Origin: Nonomuraea thailandensis
GTDB taxonomy: Bacteria; Actinomycetota; Actinomycetes; Streptosporangiales; Streptosporangiaceae
Direction: 5' to 3'
Assembly (NCBI RefSeq): GCF_024172165.1
Contig: NZ_JAMZEB010000002.1
Coordinates: 2,253,501 to 2,317,500, forward strand
DNA length: 64,000 nucleotides
Made by a program: the position numbers and the translations under genes. Shown here one piece after another: positions 18,077 to 25,989 of the stretch. Position 1 is the stretch's first letter. Every line of letters starts with the position of its first letter. The notes beneath the pieces are model-generated. The model saw only the letters and a list, made by a program, of their open reading frames with translations. It did not search any database and was not told where the DNA came from.

Positions 18077-18601
18077 TCAGGCGGGACCGGCGGCCGAACA
18101 CAGCGACACCACGGCGGCGGCGACCTCTTCCGTGCTGCCGTACGGCGCCTGCGACACGGCGTCGATCCGGACCACGGAGCCCGCGTGCGCCCGCGCCACC
18201 GTACGGGTCAGCTCCGCGACGCCGTCCTGGGCGGCGGGGACCAGGTTGACGATGTGGCCGCCGCCGGTGACCCGCATCGCGGCGATCTGGTACGTCATCG
18301 CCACGACCAGCGCACGCGCGTGGACCTGGTTGAAGGCGATGTCGAGCCGGCCGAACACGCCGAGCGTCCGCTCGACGAGCCGCCGCACCGCGGACGGGTC
18401 GCCGACGTCCACGGGAGCGGCGACCGCCTGGCCCCCCGCCGCGACGATGCCCGCGGCCAGCGCCGTCAGGGCGGGGTCCGGACGGGCGGCGAGCACCACG
18501 CCCGCGCCCGCCCGGCTCAGCGCGAGCGACACGGCGGCGCCGACGCCGGTCCCGGCCCCCACGACGATGGCGGTGCGCCCGCTCAACGCTCCTCGCCCCA
18601 C
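18077..18601 (-). CDS. Truncated SDR-fold protein lacking the YxxxK catalytic motif
   Basis: A 174-residue protein of short-chain dehydrogenase fold. The cofactor loop VVGAGTGVGAA, the DVGDPSAV segment and GGHIVNLV are in register with SDRs of about 250 residues, but after NLVPAAQDG the sequence goes straight to VAELTRTVARAHAG and VVRIDAVS, so the segment that normally carries Tyr-x-x-x-Lys (about 20-30 residues) is missing. NNAG is also altered (AFNQVH). It may still bind nucleotide but is unlikely to be an active dehydrogenase. GTG at 18601 is chosen because GAGGAG lies just inside; TTG 18586 is an alternative. A decaying gene is the simplest reading. Confidence 0.6.
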   Translation of the reverse strand: MGRGALSGRTAIVVGAGTGVGAAVSLALSRAGAGVVLAARPDPALTALAAGIVAAGGQAVAAPVDVGDPSAVRRLVERTLGVFGRLDIAFNQVHARALVVAMTYQIAAMRVTGGGHIVNLVPAAQDGVAELTRTVARAHAGSVVRIDAVSQAPYGSTEEVAAAVVSLCSAAGPA

Positions 18602-18831
18602 GATGGCCTCGTCCCTGTCCGCTCGGCTGTCCGCTCGGCTGTCAGGTGCTCGACGGTAGGGGAGCCGTCGCCGTGGCCGCATCGGTGAAGTCGCCGGTCC
18701 CGCCAGATCGTGCCCGCGTCGCCGATCGCGTAGGGGCTCAACCGGGATCCATGCCGCGATATCGCGTTAGTCTTCTAGTCGCGCCGCTGCCCGCGTCGCG
18801 CGGAGAGGTCGATCAGGACCAGGACGGATGC

Positions 18832-19473
18832 ATGTCGGGAGAGATTTCACCCACCGGGAAGCGCTCCGGCTCGTCGCCCGAGCTGCGCGCCTCCCACGCG
18901 GACCGGGACCGGGTGGTGGACGTGCTGCGCATCGCGGCGGGCGACGGCCTGCTGAGCGCGGACGAGCTGGACGAGCGCGTCGAAGCCGCCCTGTCGGCCC
19001 GGACCGTGCACGAGCTGACCGCGCTCACCGCCGACCTGCCGCCCGTCTCGGCCACGGGCGGCGTGACCGGCGCCGAGGTCAAGGACGTGGTGCGGATCGA
19101 GCGGGTCCACAGCGGCCCGGTCGAGCGCACGGGGCGCTGGGTGGTGCCGCGCAGGATGGAGCTGGAGGTGACGTACTGCGAGGTGACGCTCGACTTCACC
19201 GACGCGGTGATCACGCACGGCACCCTGCGGATCGACGTGAACATGACGGGCAAGACCCTGACACTGGTGACGAGGCCGGGCGTCGTGGTCGACACCGACG
19301 CTCTGCAACTGACGCACAGCAGCGTCACCTACCGTCAGGATCCGGCCGGTCGCGACGCGCCGGTCATCCTGCGGGTGGAGCTGGCCGGTCAGAAGGTGCA
19401 CGGCCGCGTGGTGGTGCGGCCCCCGCGCCGGACGTTCGGGCAGTGGCTGCTGCGCAGGCCCGCCTCCTCCTGA
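18832..19473 (+). CDS. DUF1707 domain protein
   Basis: A 213-residue protein. Residues about 20-75 are the DUF1707 (SHOCT-like) domain: LRASHADRDRVVDVLRIAAGDGLLSADE and the LDERVEAAL segment, with the typical AxxxDRxxVV start. The rest is beta-rich and resembles the cell-wall-active/DUF2154-like beta domain (VTYCEVTLDFTDAVI). No membrane segment is seen. DUF1707 proteins are abundant in actinomycetes and their role is not established. ATG at 18832 is chosen because the DUF1707 domain follows closely; the frame is open upstream to 18646 without a ribosome site. It stands divergently from the SDR gene. Confidence 0.82.
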   Translation: MSGEISPTGKRSGSSPELRASHADRDRVVDVLRIAAGDGLLSADELDERVEAALSARTVHELTALTADLPPVSATGGVTGAEVKDVVRIERVHSGPVERTGRWVVPRRMELEVTYCEVTLDFTDAVITHGTLRIDVNMTGKTLTLVTRPGVVVDTDALQLTHSSVTYRQDPAGRDAPVILRVELAGQKVHGRVVVRPPRRTFGQWLLRRPASS

Positions 19474-19494
19474 GCCGCAGCGTGCCCGCTCAGC

Positions 19495-20010
19495 TCAGTA
19501 GTAGCCCTTCTGGCCGTCGACCAGCTCCCTGATGACGTCCAGGTGGCCGGCGTGCCTGCCGGTCTCCTCCACCATGTGGATGAGCATCCAGCGCAGGCTC
19601 GCCCCGGCCGAGCGGAAGTCGGGGTGCTTGCCCACGTCGTCCAGCGAGTGGGTGGCGACGATCTCGTTCGAGATCTGGCACTGGCGCTCGTACTCGTCGA
19701 GGAGCCGTGCCAGCGGGACGCCCTCGACCCGCATGTCGGCGTCCTCCACGCTCTCGTCGAACTGCGGGTTGCCGTCGGCGGGGCGGCCCAGGAAGAGCAC
19801 CTCGAACCAGCAGTGCTCGGTCCAGCGCAGGTGCGACACCAGGCCGGCCATGGTCATGAGCGGCGAGGTGGGCAGCACCGGCCGGTAGGCGTCCTCCTCC
19901 GACAGACCCTCGCACTTCCACCGGACGATCGCGCGCTGCGTGTCGAGCCAGCCGACGAGCTGGGTGCGTTCGTCGGCGACGAGGGGCGGCCGTATGCGAG
20001 GAGAGCTCAT
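19495..20010 (-). CDS. DinB-like metal-dependent hydrolase/transferase (DUF664)
   Basis: A 171-residue four-helix-bundle protein of the DinB/DUF664 superfamily. The three metal-binding histidines of the fold are visible: His in VSHLRWTEHCW and the pair in HMVEETGRHAGHLDVIRE. Family members include mycothiol-dependent transferases, so thiol transfer is possible, but this is only inference. ATG at 20010 follows GCGAGGAGAG. Its 3' end lies 22 bp from the convergent DUF1707 gene. Confidence 0.88.
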   Translation of the reverse strand: MSSPRIRPPLVADERTQLVGWLDTQRAIVRWKCEGLSEEDAYRPVLPTSPLMTMAGLVSHLRWTEHCWFEVLFLGRPADGNPQFDESVEDADMRVEGVPLARLLDEYERQCQISNEIVATHSLDDVGKHPDFRSAGASLRWMLIHMVEETGRHAGHLDVIRELVDGQKGYY

Positions 20011-20086
20011 GGTGGCGGATATTAGTGCGATGATCGGGACATCGCACGACATTTTCCTCCGTGCCGAGCCGTGGAGACATCCCGGG

Positions 20087-20740
20087 TCAGGCCGACGGCG
20101 TCCCGGGGGCGGTGGCGGAGCCGCGCTCCGCGTCGCCGGCCCGCCGGCCACCGGTCAGGAGGCTGAAGGCGGCGATCCCCGTCCCGGCCAACACCATGAC
20201 CACCGGGACCACCAGCGCGGAGCGGTAGGCGTCCAGCACCGCGGCCGGTGAGCCGTCGCCGCCCGCCACCGCGAACCCGTACACCGCGGTGACCGCGGAG
20301 ATCCCGATCGCCGAGCCGAACTGGGTGAACGTGTACAGCAGGCCGCCGGCCACGCCCTGCTCCTCCTCCGCCACGCTGTTGGTCGCCGCGATGGTGAGCG
20401 GCCCGTACGCGCAGGCGAACGCGACGCCGGAGACGATCAGGGTCGGGAACATCGCCGCGTACGACCCGTCCATGCCGACCGGCAGGAAGAGCCCGTAGGC
20501 GACGGCCGCCAGCAGGAAGCCGCCGAAGATCACCCGGGTGTGGCCGTACCGGTTCACCAGGCGGGGGGTGAGGAGGGGGACCAGCACGGCGTCGCAGCCC
20601 ATCGCGATCAGCGCGATCGCGGTCTGCAGCGAGGACCAGCCGCGCAGCTCTTGCAGGTAGAGCGTGACGATGAACTGGAAGCCGAAGAACGCGCCCAGGA
20701 AGAGCATCGCGCCGAGGTGCGCCCGGACCATCGCGGACAT
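20087..20740 (-). pseudogene. C-terminal half of a DHA2-type MFS exporter (5'-truncated)
   Basis: The 217 residues match the last six or so helices of a 14-helix DHA2 drug exporter (GAMLFLGAFFGFQF, NRYGHTRVIFGG, GVAFACAYGPLTIAATN, GVAGGLLYTFTQFGSAIG). Homology continues eight codons upstream of the ATG (GHLGIFR) before a TGA in the same frame, so the coding sequence once extended further and the N-terminal half has been lost. No other part of the gene is found in the window. It could still be translated from 20740, but half an MFS of this class is not expected to work. Confidence 0.75.
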
Positions 20741-21009
20741 GCGGAAGATCCCCAGGTGGCCAGACGTGCGTCACGGCGGGGCGATCGAGTCGACCGCAGC
20801 CGCGAGTGGCCCGGATCCTGGAGATCACCGGTGCCATGTCCACGGCAGCCGGCGATCTCGGACCGAGCCATGATGATCCGCCGGGAGCGGCGCCTGGTTG
20901 TGCCCCGCTGAGCAGGCATTATGGCGGGCCGAGCACGGCGTGCCGCGATGGTTGCCGAGGTGGGGCACGGGCACGATGGATCTTATTGGCGTCTGCCGGG
21001 GGAAGATTC
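20741..21009. other. Intergenic region before the nuo operon
   Basis: About 270 bp separate the truncated exporter (minus strand) from nuoA. Open frames crossing it lack homology and ribosome sites. The promoter of the nuo-type operon must lie here, since nuoA is the first gene of a tightly packed row; I cannot point to a convincing -35/-10 pair. Confidence 0.4.
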
Positions 21010-21357
21010 ATGCCACTTTGGACAGCCGTTCTCGGCCTGGCGGCCCTGCTCGCTGCCGGGGTGTGCGCGATCTATCTGGTCTCGGTGCTGCTCAGCCCTC
21101 GTGAGGTCCTCCGCGCGCGTCCGTTCCTGTCCGGGCGCCGGCCTCAGGAGCACGCCCTTTCCCGCTACCACGTGCGGTGGTACGCGGTGACCCTCCTCTT
21201 CCTGGCCTTCGACATGGAAATGGTCTTCATGTATCCCTGGGCGCTCGTCGTCGCCGAGGTGGGCGCCATGGCGCTGGTGGAGATGTTCCTCTTCCTCGGC
21301 CTGCTGATGGTGGGCGTCGTCCACGCCTGGCGGGAGGGGGCCTTGCGGTGGTCCTGA
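21010..21357 (+). CDS. nuoA: NADH-quinone oxidoreductase subunit A-like
   Basis: A 115-residue membrane subunit with three predicted helices. The family core is present: YHVRWYAVTLLFLAFDMEMVF and YPWALVV, keeping the Asp-x-Glu of helix 2. NuoA sits at the quinone-site end of complex I and contacts NuoH and NuoJ. First gene of an eight-gene operon with overlapping junctions. ATG at 21010 follows GGGGGAAG. The frame is open upstream but non-homologous. Confidence 0.92.
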   Translation: MPLWTAVLGLAALLAAGVCAIYLVSVLLSPREVLRARPFLSGRRPQEHALSRYHVRWYAVTLLFLAFDMEMVFMYPWALVVAEVGAMALVEMFLFLGLLMVGVVHAWREGALRWS

Positions 21358-22373
21358 CCGAGTGGTTGCTGAAGCGGGCCGCGCGTCACCCGCGGCCCTT
21401 CGTGGTCGCCTCGGCGGACGGGACCCGGAGCCGGCTGCTGTGCGAGGCTGAGATCGCGCGGCGACGGTGGCGGCCCGCGATGTCCATGGGACAGGCCGAT
21501 CTCCTCGTGCTCTGCGGCGCTCCGGACGAGGAGTTCGAGCAGGCCGTCCGGACGGCGTGGGACGACCTGCCGAGCCCTCGCGCGCGAGTCGATCTGGCAG
21601 GCGACGCCTCGCGAGAACTGCTCGTCCGGTCCCTGGACCGCGCGGGCGCCCGGCTGGCCGATGGGGAGGCGCAGTGGACGGACGCCGCGAGCCGGGCCCA
21701 CCCCGTGGGTGATCCAGGCGGCCTCCCCATGGCCGGCCGGGGGCCTGACCGCGACGGGTTGAGTCTGGACCGCCTGCACGTGCCGCTCGGCCCGATCTTG
21801 CCTGATTGGCCGTGCGGGCTGGTGGTGGAGACCGTCCTGCAGGGAGAGGTGATCCAGGAGGCCACGGTCAGGTGGCTGGGGGACGCCGAGTCGTTCTGGA
21901 GGGAGCCCTGGAACAGGGCGGCGGCCGGCCGGCCCGTGACGCGGGGCGAGGCCGGGCGGCGGCGGGCCGCCGCCCGTCTCGACAGTCTCGGCCGCCTGCT
22001 GTCGGTGGCCGGATGGCCCACCGCCGCCGGCCACGCCAGGACCCTGCGAGATCGCCTGCTCGCGGACACGTCCCGCGACACGCCGGCCGCCCCCTACGGA
22101 CGCTTCGAGCGCCGGGTACGTCGCTCCAGAACACTGCGCTGGATGTTGCGTGACGTCGGAACGGCCGCCGACGGCGACGCGATGTCCAGGGTGGAGAGAT
22201 GGCTCGCCACGACCCGGGCGGCGATCGGCTCGATCGGGGACGAGAGGCCGCTCGACGAGGAGCGCCCCACCAGGAACACCCTGGACCCGGAGCTGCTCGT
22301 CGGCGCCGAGCTGGCCACGGCGCGGCTGATCATCGCGAGCCTGGATCCGGATCCGGCGGTAGCCCATGCCTGA
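21348..22373 (+). CDS. Degenerate NuoB/NuoD-like fusion protein without Fe-S ligands
   Basis: A 341-residue soluble protein in the position where nuoB, C and D normally lie. Residues about 45-85 (GQADLLVLCGAPDEEFEQAV, then DLPSPRARVDLA) align with the NuoB segment RQADLMIVAG...MPEPKWVISMG, but the cysteines that hold cluster N2 are absent. Residues about 140-175 (PLGPILPDWPCGLVVE, LQGEVIQEA) resemble the N-terminus of NuoD (MGPQHPSTHG...LDGE). Only scattered cysteines remain. The assignment is from my own reading of these patterns and is moderate. GTG at 21348 overlaps nuoA by 10 bp and follows GGGAGGGGG. The product may cap the membrane arm without carrying electrons. Confidence 0.62.
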   Translation: MVLTEWLLKRAARHPRPFVVASADGTRSRLLCEAEIARRRWRPAMSMGQADLLVLCGAPDEEFEQAVRTAWDDLPSPRARVDLAGDASRELLVRSLDRAGARLADGEAQWTDAASRAHPVGDPGGLPMAGRGPDRDGLSLDRLHVPLGPILPDWPCGLVVETVLQGEVIQEATVRWLGDAESFWREPWNRAAAGRPVTRGEAGRRRAAARLDSLGRLLSVAGWPTAAGHARTLRDRLLADTSRDTPAAPYGRFERRVRRSRTLRWMLRDVGTAADGDAMSRVERWLATTRAAIGSIGDERPLDEERPTRNTLDPELLVGAELATARLIIASLDPDPAVAHA

Positions 22374-23250
22374 GGTGACGGTTCTGGCCCTGCCCCTGGC
22401 ACTGATGGCGCTGGGGCTGGCAACCGCCTGTCTCGACGCCGTCCTGAGCGGGGGGCGGGCGAGTGCTCCGTTCGGCGAGGTGGCGCGGCTGCTCGTGCGG
22501 CAGCGCCGGCGCACGCCGCTGCCTGACCTTCCGCTCCTGCGGATCGGCGTCATCAGCCTGGTGGCAGCGCCGGTGCTGGCGGGGATCGTGATCCCGCTGG
22601 GCGACAGCCCCGTGGCGGACCTGTCCGTCGGCATCGTGTGGTTCAACGCCATGGAGGTGTGCGTCTGGGGATCGCTCTGGCTCACCGGATGGTCGGTCAA
22701 CTCGGTGTTCCCGCTGGTCGGCGCCTACCGGTTCGTCGCCCAGGGGCTCGCCTACGAGCTGCCGCACATGTTCGCGCTCATCACCGTGGCGCTCGGGGCG
22801 GGCTCGATGCGGATGAGCGACGCGGTGCAGGCCCAGCAGGGGCTCTGGTTCGTGGTGTGGATGCCGCTCGCCTTCCTGATCTACCTGGTCTCCGCCCTGG
22901 CGATGGCGTTCTGGGGACCGATGAGCCAGCCCCTGGGCGCGGACATCGCCGGTGGCGTGCCCGCCGAGCTGTCGGGGCCCGATCGGCTGCTGTTCCAGGC
23001 GGGACGACATGCGCTGCTGGTGGTGGCCGCGGCGGCGGCCGTGCCGCTGTTCCTCGGGGGCGGCGCGGGCCCGGTTCTGCCGAGCGAGGTGTGGGTGCTG
23101 ATCAAGACCATGGCCGTGCTCGGGTTGTTGGTCTGGATCCGGCATCGCGTGCCGGCGGTCAGGATGGATCGCTTCACCCAGGTGTCGTGGCTGGTGCTGA
23201 TCCCGCTCTCGCTCGTTCAGCTGCTCGTCGTCGGAGTCGTGGTGTTGTGA
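22366..23250 (+). CDS. nuoH: NADH-quinone oxidoreductase subunit H-like
   Basis: A 294-residue membrane protein with about eight helices, somewhat shorter than usual. The quinone-tunnel signature is recognisable: GAYRFVAQGLAYELPH (conserved Glu before Leu-Pro). C-terminal positions show LPSEVWVLIKTMAVLGLLVW, matching the conserved K-T of the last helices. In complex I NuoH contacts NuoB and NuoD, here replaced by the degenerate upstream product. ATG at 22366 overlaps the upstream gene by 8 bp. Confidence 0.9.
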   Translation: MPEVTVLALPLALMALGLATACLDAVLSGGRASAPFGEVARLLVRQRRRTPLPDLPLLRIGVISLVAAPVLAGIVIPLGDSPVADLSVGIVWFNAMEVCVWGSLWLTGWSVNSVFPLVGAYRFVAQGLAYELPHMFALITVALGAGSMRMSDAVQAQQGLWFVVWMPLAFLIYLVSALAMAFWGPMSQPLGADIAGGVPAELSGPDRLLFQAGRHALLVVAAAAAVPLFLGGGAGPVLPSEVWVLIKTMAVLGLLVWIRHRVPAVRMDRFTQVSWLVLIPLSLVQLLVVGVVVL

Positions 23251-23876
23251 CGGCCGTCGCCTTCTGGATCCTGGCCGCCGTCTGCGTGGCCGCCGCCGTC
23301 ACGGTGTTCGTGGTCGACTCGATGGCGCGGGCGACCTTCGCCCTGCTCGCGTCCCTGCTGGCGGTCGGGCTCGCGTTCCTACTGATCGACCTTGCGTATC
23401 TCGGTGTCCTCATCATCTTGATGATGGTCATGGAGATGCTGATCATGGCGGTTTTCATGATCATGTACATGATGAACCCGGCGGGCCTCATGCCGATGAA
23501 GATGGTCCACAACAACCGGGGCGCGATGGTCATCTCGGGTGTGGTCTTCGTGCTCCTGGTGGCGGGGATCTTCCTCGCCCCCTGGCCGAGGCGCGGGGGA
23601 GAGCCGCCGGCCGATCCCACCCACCAGCTCGGGCTCGCCGTCATGGGGCCGAAGATGCTCGTCATGATGGTCATCGGCGTGGCCATCCTGGCCACGATGA
23701 TCTCCACGGTGGTGCTCGCCACCCATCGCGGACGCTACGACCGCTACGGGGACGACCAGCGGCGACGCCGCCCGCTCGATCCCGGGCCGGGCTCCGGGAC
23801 GGCTGTCCAGGCCGCTCCCGAGCACCACGGCGGGCACGCGTCGTGCGGCTCGGGCGGTCCCGGCGAGGAGACCTGA
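23247..23876 (+). CDS. nuoJ: NADH-quinone oxidoreductase subunit J-like
   Basis: A 209-residue membrane protein with five predicted helices. Helix 3 reads YLGVLIILMMVMEMLIMAVF, corresponding to the YVGAIxVLFLFVxML core, but rich in Met and with an added Glu. The C-terminal 40 residues are hydrophilic and end Gly/His-rich. GTG at 23247 overlaps the nuoH stop (GTGA). Together with NuoA and NuoK it builds the link between the quinone site and antiporter-like subunits. Confidence 0.9.
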   Translation: MTAVAFWILAAVCVAAAVTVFVVDSMARATFALLASLLAVGLAFLLIDLAYLGVLIILMMVMEMLIMAVFMIMYMMNPAGLMPMKMVHNNRGAMVISGVVFVLLVAGIFLAPWPRRGGEPPADPTHQLGLAVMGPKMLVMMVIGVAILATMISTVVLATHRGRYDRYGDDQRRRRPLDPGPGSGTAVQAAPEHHGGHASCGSGGPGEET

Positions 23877-24181
23877 TGTCGCTCGAAGCCTTCCTCGTGG
23901 CGGCCGCCGCGCTGTTCGCCGTCGGCCTGTACGGGGCGCTGTCGCAGCAGTCGATCGTGATGCTGATGATGGGCCTGGAACTCATGATCAACGGCTTGAT
24001 CGTGGCCGGCGGGGCGTTCTGGTACTTCCTCGCGCCGCAGAACGCCGACGGCCAGGTCCTCGTGCTGGTGGCGATCACGGTGATGGCCCTGGAGATGGCG
24101 ATGGGCTTCGCCGTGGTCACCGCGCTGTTCCGGGCGAGGGAGGTGGACATGACCGACGACGTCCAGGACCTGAAGGGATGA
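23876..24181 (+). CDS. nuoK: NADH-quinone oxidoreductase subunit K-like
   Basis: A 101-residue, three-helix subunit homologous to MrpC. Both buried glutamates essential in E. coli NuoK appear conserved: in MGLELMINGLIV and in ITVMALEMAMGF. ATG at 23876 overlaps the nuoJ stop and follows GAGGAG. An upstream in-frame codon at 23843 lies inside nuoJ. Confidence 0.93.
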   Translation: MSLEAFLVAAAALFAVGLYGALSQQSIVMLMMGLELMINGLIVAGGAFWYFLAPQNADGQVLVLVAITVMALEMAMGFAVVTALFRAREVDMTDDVQDLKG

Positions 24182-25989
24182 GCCTGCTCGCGCTGCTGCT
24201 GCCGGGGCTGCCCATCGTGGCGGGCGGGGCCCTGCTGCTCCTGCGCCGTGCCGCGCGGGTGGTCGCGCTGCTCGTCGCTCTGGTGACCGTGATCCAAGCC
24301 GTGCTGGCCGCGGGCGTGCGCCCCGCCGTCACCTTCGAGATGTTCGCCGGCTTCGAGGCGGGGCTCGCGGTCGACGGGCTGTCCGCGGTCATGGTCGTCA
24401 CCGTGGCGGTGATCGCGCTGGCCGTCCTCGTCTTCGCGGCGGGGGAGATCCACGAGTCGCAGGGCCGCTTCTTCGGGCTGATGCTGCTCTTCGTCGGCGC
24501 GATGCTGGTCACCGTCACCGCTGCCGATCTCGTGCTGCTGCTCATGGCGTGGGAGGTCATGGGCGCCATGTCGTACGCGCTGATCGGCTTCTGGTGGCGT
24601 GAGCCCGGCCGGGTGCGGTCGGCGACGATCGCCTTCGTCACCACCCGGGCCGGCGACCTGGGGCTCTACCTGGCCGCCGGCTGCGCCATCGCGGGAGCCC
24701 ACGCGCTGACCCTGGCGAGCCTGGGCACCACCAGCACCCCATGGCTGCACCTCGTGGCGGCCGGCCTCGTCGCCGCCGCGCTGGGGAAATCGGCGCAACT
24801 GCCCTTCTCCTTCTGGCTCTCCCGCGCCATGGCGGGCCCGAGCCCCGTCTCGGCGCTGCTGCACTCGGCCACGATGGTCGCCGCCGGCGCCTACCTCCTC
24901 CTGCGGACCGCACCCGTGCTGGCCGCGACCGGCTGGGCGGGGCCGCTCGTGGCCTGGGCCGGGGCGCTGACCGCGCTGCTGCTCGGCGCGGTCGCCTTCG
25001 CGCAGCACGACCTCAAGCAGCTCCTGGCCGCCTCCACCTGCGCGCAGATCGGGTTCATGGTGCTGGCCGCGGGCGTCTCGGCCGTGGCCGGCGGAACGGC
25101 TCAGCTCATCGCGCACGCGGCGGTCAAGAGCCTGCTCTTCCTCGGGGCGGGAGCGTGGCTGACTTCGCTCGGCACCCAGCGGCTTCCCGAGCTCCGGGGC
25201 GCCGCACGGCGGTATCCGCTGGTGGGGGTCACCTTCGGGACGGGCGCGCTGGCGCTGGCCGGGCTGCCGCCGCTGTCGCTGTGGGTGACCAAGGACGCGG
25301 TCCTGGCCGCGGTGGACGATCCCGCTCTGTCCCTGGTGTCGCTGGCAGCGGGGGTGCTCTCGGCCGCGTACGCCGCCAAGGCGGTGATCGCCGTATGGCT
25401 ACCCGGGCCGGAGCATCGGGAGGTGGCGCGGCTCGGACTTCTCGAACGTCTTCCGCTGCCTCCGCTCGCCCTGCTGGCCTCGGTCCTGGGCATCATCGGG
25501 CTGCCGGCCGTGTTCGAGGCGTGGTCCCGCCTGCTCGGCGCGCCCGGACCGGCCCCCGAGGCGGGCGAGCTGGCCGTGTCGGGGCTGCTGGCGACGGCCG
25601 TGGTGCTGCTGGCCGGCTGGGTCCGCCCGCGTCGGCCCGAGGCGTCCGGCGGCGGCGGCCTCCTGACCGGCTGGCTGCGCCTGGAACCGCTCGCGGTCGC
25701 GATGCTCTGGCAGCCCCTGATGACGGCGGCCAGGGCACTGGCCCGCTTCGATGACAGCGTGGTCGACGGCGCGGTCCGGGCCGTATCCCGGGCCGCCATG
25801 GCCACGGCCAGGATCGCCCGCTCGCCCTTCGAGTCGGGCGTGGACGGCGTCATCCGCGGCGCCGCCGCCGGCGCGGGACGGCTCGGCGCTCTGGCGAGGA
25901 AGCCCCAGACCGGCCAGGTCCACACCTATCTCGCCCAGGCGACGGTGGCCGCCGTCATCCTGGCGATCGTCATCGTGCTGGTGAGGTGA
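24178..25989 (+). CDS. nuoL: NADH-quinone oxidoreductase subunit L-like (proton-pumping antiporter-like)
   Basis: A 603-residue protein with about fourteen core helices, a long cytoplasmic-facing amphipathic segment (about 515-575) and a final anchoring helix, the NuoL pattern with lateral helix. Key ionisable residues are kept: helix-5 Glu in LLMAWEVMGAMSY, helix-7 Lys in LGKSAQLPF, helix-8 His in LLHSATMV, and helix-12 Lys in LWVTKDAVL. ATG at 24178 overlaps nuoK (ATGA). It should be competent for proton (or sodium) movement. Confidence 0.93.
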   Translation: MSLLALLLPGLPIVAGGALLLLRRAARVVALLVALVTVIQAVLAAGVRPAVTFEMFAGFEAGLAVDGLSAVMVVTVAVIALAVLVFAAGEIHESQGRFFGLMLLFVGAMLVTVTAADLVLLLMAWEVMGAMSYALIGFWWREPGRVRSATIAFVTTRAGDLGLYLAAGCAIAGAHALTLASLGTTSTPWLHLVAAGLVAAALGKSAQLPFSFWLSRAMAGPSPVSALLHSATMVAAGAYLLLRTAPVLAATGWAGPLVAWAGALTALLLGAVAFAQHDLKQLLAASTCAQIGFMVLAAGVSAVAGGTAQLIAHAAVKSLLFLGAGAWLTSLGTQRLPELRGAARRYPLVGVTFGTGALALAGLPPLSLWVTKDAVLAAVDDPALSLVSLAAGVLSAAYAAKAVIAVWLPGPEHREVARLGLLERLPLPPLALLASVLGIIGLPAVFEAWSRLLGAPGPAPEAGELAVSGLLATAVVLLAGWVRPRRPEASGGGGLLTGWLRLEPLAVAMLWQPLMTAARALARFDDSVVDGAVRAVSRAAMATARIARSPFESGVDGVIRGAAAGAGRLGALARKPQTGQVHTYLAQATVAAVILAIVIVLVR

